From positions 1-30,720 of IMG/VR virus record IMGVR_UViG_3300046167_000480: a DNA stretch of 30,720 nucleotides; one strand, written 5' to 3'. Under the pieces are notes generated by a model. That model did not search any database, was not told the DNA's origin, and saw only the letters and a list, made by a program, of their open reading frames with translations. This document shows positions 29,413 through 30,720 of the stretch, one piece after another. A program made the translations under genes and the position numbers. Within the stretch, counting starts at the first letter, position 1. The number at the start of each line of letters is the position of its first letter. This DNA comes from a virus.

Positions 29413-29555
29413 ATCCCTAACCAACTTTTGATCTTACGCAACCATATACTGCTTTGTAAGTACGTTTCTAATTCTGAGGGGGTGTACACGTGTACTTTAC
29501 CTCTTTTATCTGTGTGTGTCCACACGCCCGTTTCTAATTGTTTAAACTCTTTCAT
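29403..29555 (-). CDS. 50-residue small protein
   Basis: ATG 29555 directly after the stop of the next gene upstream (29557); TAA 29403-29405 overlaps the following start by 10 bases. Product begins MKEFKQLETGVWTHTDKRGK and ends with a Trp/Leu-rich helix (S-S-I-W-L-R-K-I-K-S-W-L-G). Possible membrane-associating helix. Function unknown. Confidence 0.72.
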   Translation of the reverse strand: MKEFKQLETGVWTHTDKRGKVHVYTPSELETYLQSSIWLRKIKSWLGICV

Positions 29556-29556
29556 A

Positions 29557-29820
29557 TTATTGTCTTTTACGTCCTCTTTTACCTTTGTAATCTTCTTTTA
29601 GTTGATTTCTAAAATCTACGAATTTCTTTGTTTCGTATTCGTTTTGTTGCTCGATAGCTTGTTTCGCCATTCTGTATAAGCTGGGTATGTCATCTAACAA
29701 TGCCTGAGCGTCGTATTCTATATACGTTTCTTCGTCTTGGTCGTACCCTATCGTTCTGATGTGTACAACACCTCTGCTTGTCCATAATTCTGATGTTCTT
29801 AAAATAAATGTTTCTTTCAT
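29557..29820 (-). CDS. Small hypothetical protein with basic tail
   Basis: An 87-residue protein. N-terminal beta strands (FILRTSELWTSRGVVHIRTIGYDQDEETYIEY), helical middle and a basic C-terminus (KGKRGRKRQ) that could bind nucleic acid. ATG 29820 with an A-rich leader. Family not recognised. Confidence 0.7.
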   Translation of the reverse strand: MKETFILRTSELWTSRGVVHIRTIGYDQDEETYIEYDAQALLDDIPSLYRMAKQAIEQQNEYETKKFVDFRNQLKEDYKGKRGRKRQ

Positions 29821-29830
29821 ATTGTTGTTT

Positions 29831-30236
29831 TTAATTTGTTCTGAATATATACCAATCTGTATCTAACAGACGTTCTTGTTCTTCTGAGCCGTCGTAACTA
29901 GAAAAGTGATGCCCGTACCCGTCTGCTGAAATGCAGTTGTCTGCGGTCTTTTCCCAATCTATCTCTATCCACCATAACTTATCTAAGTCGGTTCCGTTTA
30001 GATAGCAGTCATTGACTACTTCTTTTATTTCCTCTACCGCTATGTCATCTATTTCGGAAGCGTCTATAAAGCGATATTCGTTGCCGTCTAGTTCTATGTG
30101 GAAATCTATTTCCGTTTCTAGTTCGTCTATCAAAGTCGCCTACTTCGCCCTTGTGTGCCGTAATACCTAAGTCGTTTTGTATAAACTCGTATATTTCACG
30201 GACTTTTTTTATGTTCTCTGCTTTTATTCTACTCAT
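29831..30236 (-). CDS. Small acidic protein, frame-broken or two overlapping ORFs
   Basis: ATG 30236 starts M-S-R-I-K-A-E-N-I-K-K-V-R-E-I-Y-E-F and reads well to G-E-V-G-D-F (about residue 36), after which that frame becomes implausibly Arg-rich to its stop at 30045. In the +1 frame the sequence is coherent (I-D-E-L-E-T-E-I-D-F-H-I-E-L-D-G-N-E-Y-R-F-I) to TAA 29831-29833, but its only start is TTG 30133. Removing one T from GACTTTGATAG fuses the two into a 134-residue protein (C-terminus G-Y-G-H-H-F-S-S-Y-D-G-S-E-E). Likely one gene with a base error or +1 recoding. Confidence 0.6.
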
Positions 30237-30468
30237 AACTCTCTATTATTTTCTCTCTTATTTGTTCTACTAGGTTATCATTTAAAGCGTCGTGTAGTTC
30301 TTCTTCGCTTCCCTCAGCATATATGCCGTCTATTTCTACGTCTGGTGGACTACCAGGGTGTCCTGAGCCGTCAGGGTAATACATTACCATTGGTTCGCCC
30401 TTATCGTAATAATAGTCTACGATAAACTTGACACCCCACATTGTTAGGTCTGTGGTTTCTTTTCTCAT
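30229..30468 (-). CDS. Small acidic hypothetical protein
   Basis: A 79-residue protein starting MRKETTDLTMWGVKFIVDYY. A Y-P-D-G-S-G-H-P-G-S-P-P-D-V-E-I-D-G segment (31-48) and an acidic C-terminus. It overlaps the start of the next gene by 8 bases. Family unknown. Confidence 0.7.
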   Translation of the reverse strand: MRKETTDLTMWGVKFIVDYYYDKGEPMVMYYPDGSGHPGSPPDVEIDGIYAEGSEEELHDALNDNLVEQIREKIIESYE

Positions 30469-30716
30469 ATTCTCTTAGATTTTAGTGTTTGTAACTCATC
30501 TTCGGCTTCTCTAGCCCTTAGGATAGCACGATTACGACTAGCACGCCATTCTGAAATCTGCTGGTCGTATTGACGTTGGCGTTGTTGCATATGCATAACG
30601 TATATGCTTATCTCTGTAAACGCCTTGTGTACGGCAACCATTTCTTTTGTGGGTTTTGCCTTGTGCCACTTACTCAGTATGTCGTAACATAATTGAAAGT
30701 TATTGTGGTAAGTCAA
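30465..30716 (-). CDS. Helical hypothetical protein, open at right edge
   Basis: The frame is open to the window edge and its listed TTG (30716) is only the outermost start codon, so the true start may lie outside. Visible part: H-K-A-K-P-T-K-E-M-V and an Arg/Gln-rich coiled coil (about 45-80). Overlaps the next gene by 4 bases. Function unknown. Confidence 0.6.
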   Translation of the reverse strand: MTYHNNFQLCYDILSKWHKAKPTKEMVAVHKAFTEISIYVMHMQQRQRQYDQQISEWRASRNRAILRAREAEDELQTLKSKRI

Positions 30717-30720
30717 TTCC

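Noticed and set aside
1-30720. tRNA genes, rRNA, CRISPR arrays, insertion sequences, integrase or attachment sites
   Set aside because: I looked for cloverleaf-like tRNA signatures, regular spacer-repeat arrays, transposases, tyrosine/serine recombinases and terminal repeats and saw none; the only tandem repeat is the protein-coding fibre tract.

Overview
The window is a stretch of a tailed double-stranded DNA bacteriophage genome, most likely a siphovirus infecting a member of the Bacteroidota (flavobacterial type). This rests on a terminase pair, portal, HK97-fold-like major capsid protein, XkdF-like protease, tape measure, amidase and holin, together with many small proteins of a style I associate with Bacteroidota phages. 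Ribosome-binding sites are A-rich rather than strong Shine-Dalgarno sites, and promoter-like sequences resemble TTG-N20-TAnnTTNN. No host gene, integrase, repressor, tRNA, rRNA or CRISPR array is visible. Essentially all coding is on the minus strand, so transcription runs from high to low coordinates. The sequence is AT-rich (about 35% G+C in rows sampled by eye).

Layout in transcription order. (1) 30720-28079: small early-type proteins, a RecB/exonuclease-VIII-like PD-(D/E)XK nuclease and a DnaA-domain-IV-like protein. (2) 28045-24422: an accessory cassette with a frame-broken GNAT acetyltransferase, an unknown protein, a small GT-A-like glycosyltransferase, a PAPS-reductase-like ATP pyrophosphatase and two ParB-fold proteins; the PAPS-reductase/ParB pair is IbrA/IbrB-like. 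(3) 24425-22934: small and large terminase. (4) 22934-21936: five small genes, one possible broken micro-ORF, and a terminator. (5) 21823-15324: tail module, with an overlapping tail-chaperone pair joined by a T9 slippery site, completion proteins, two large tail proteins and the tape measure. (6) 15293-8046: protease, Cys-rich protein, capsid assembly proteins, scaffold-like protein, major capsid, tail-tube-like protein, portal and adaptor. (7) 8049-5323: receptor-binding apparatus, a heptad-repeat stalk followed by a YadA-head-like protein that is probably the same polypeptide interrupted by a one-base frame break. (8) 5320-4125: lysis cassette with a one-TM protein, an overlapping C2H2 zinc-finger ORF, amidase, a small hydrophobic protein and a 3TM-type holin. 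(9) 3995-1: a second DNA-metabolism/regulatory block with NinG, a coiled-coil microprotein, two SSB-like proteins, a DnaB/RecA-like ATPase, a sigma-factor-like protein, two small proteins and a nuclease-like protein.

Five minus-strand intrinsic terminators (about 21876, 11615, 10999, 3357 and 2403) and several promoter-like elements divide the strand into transcription units. Twelve genes of 31-59 codons were found by reading gaps that at first look empty; most overlap a neighbour by ATGA or about 10 bases, and once they are included no gap longer than 300 bases remains.

Main points of interest: the IbrA/IbrB-like cassette; two candidate -1 frameshift sites (T9 in the tail chaperone, A7 in the lysis region); a recurrent promoter TTG-N20-TAnnTTAC next to a phage sigma-like gene; strong depletion of GATC; and several one-base frame breaks that are either recoding or assembly errors.
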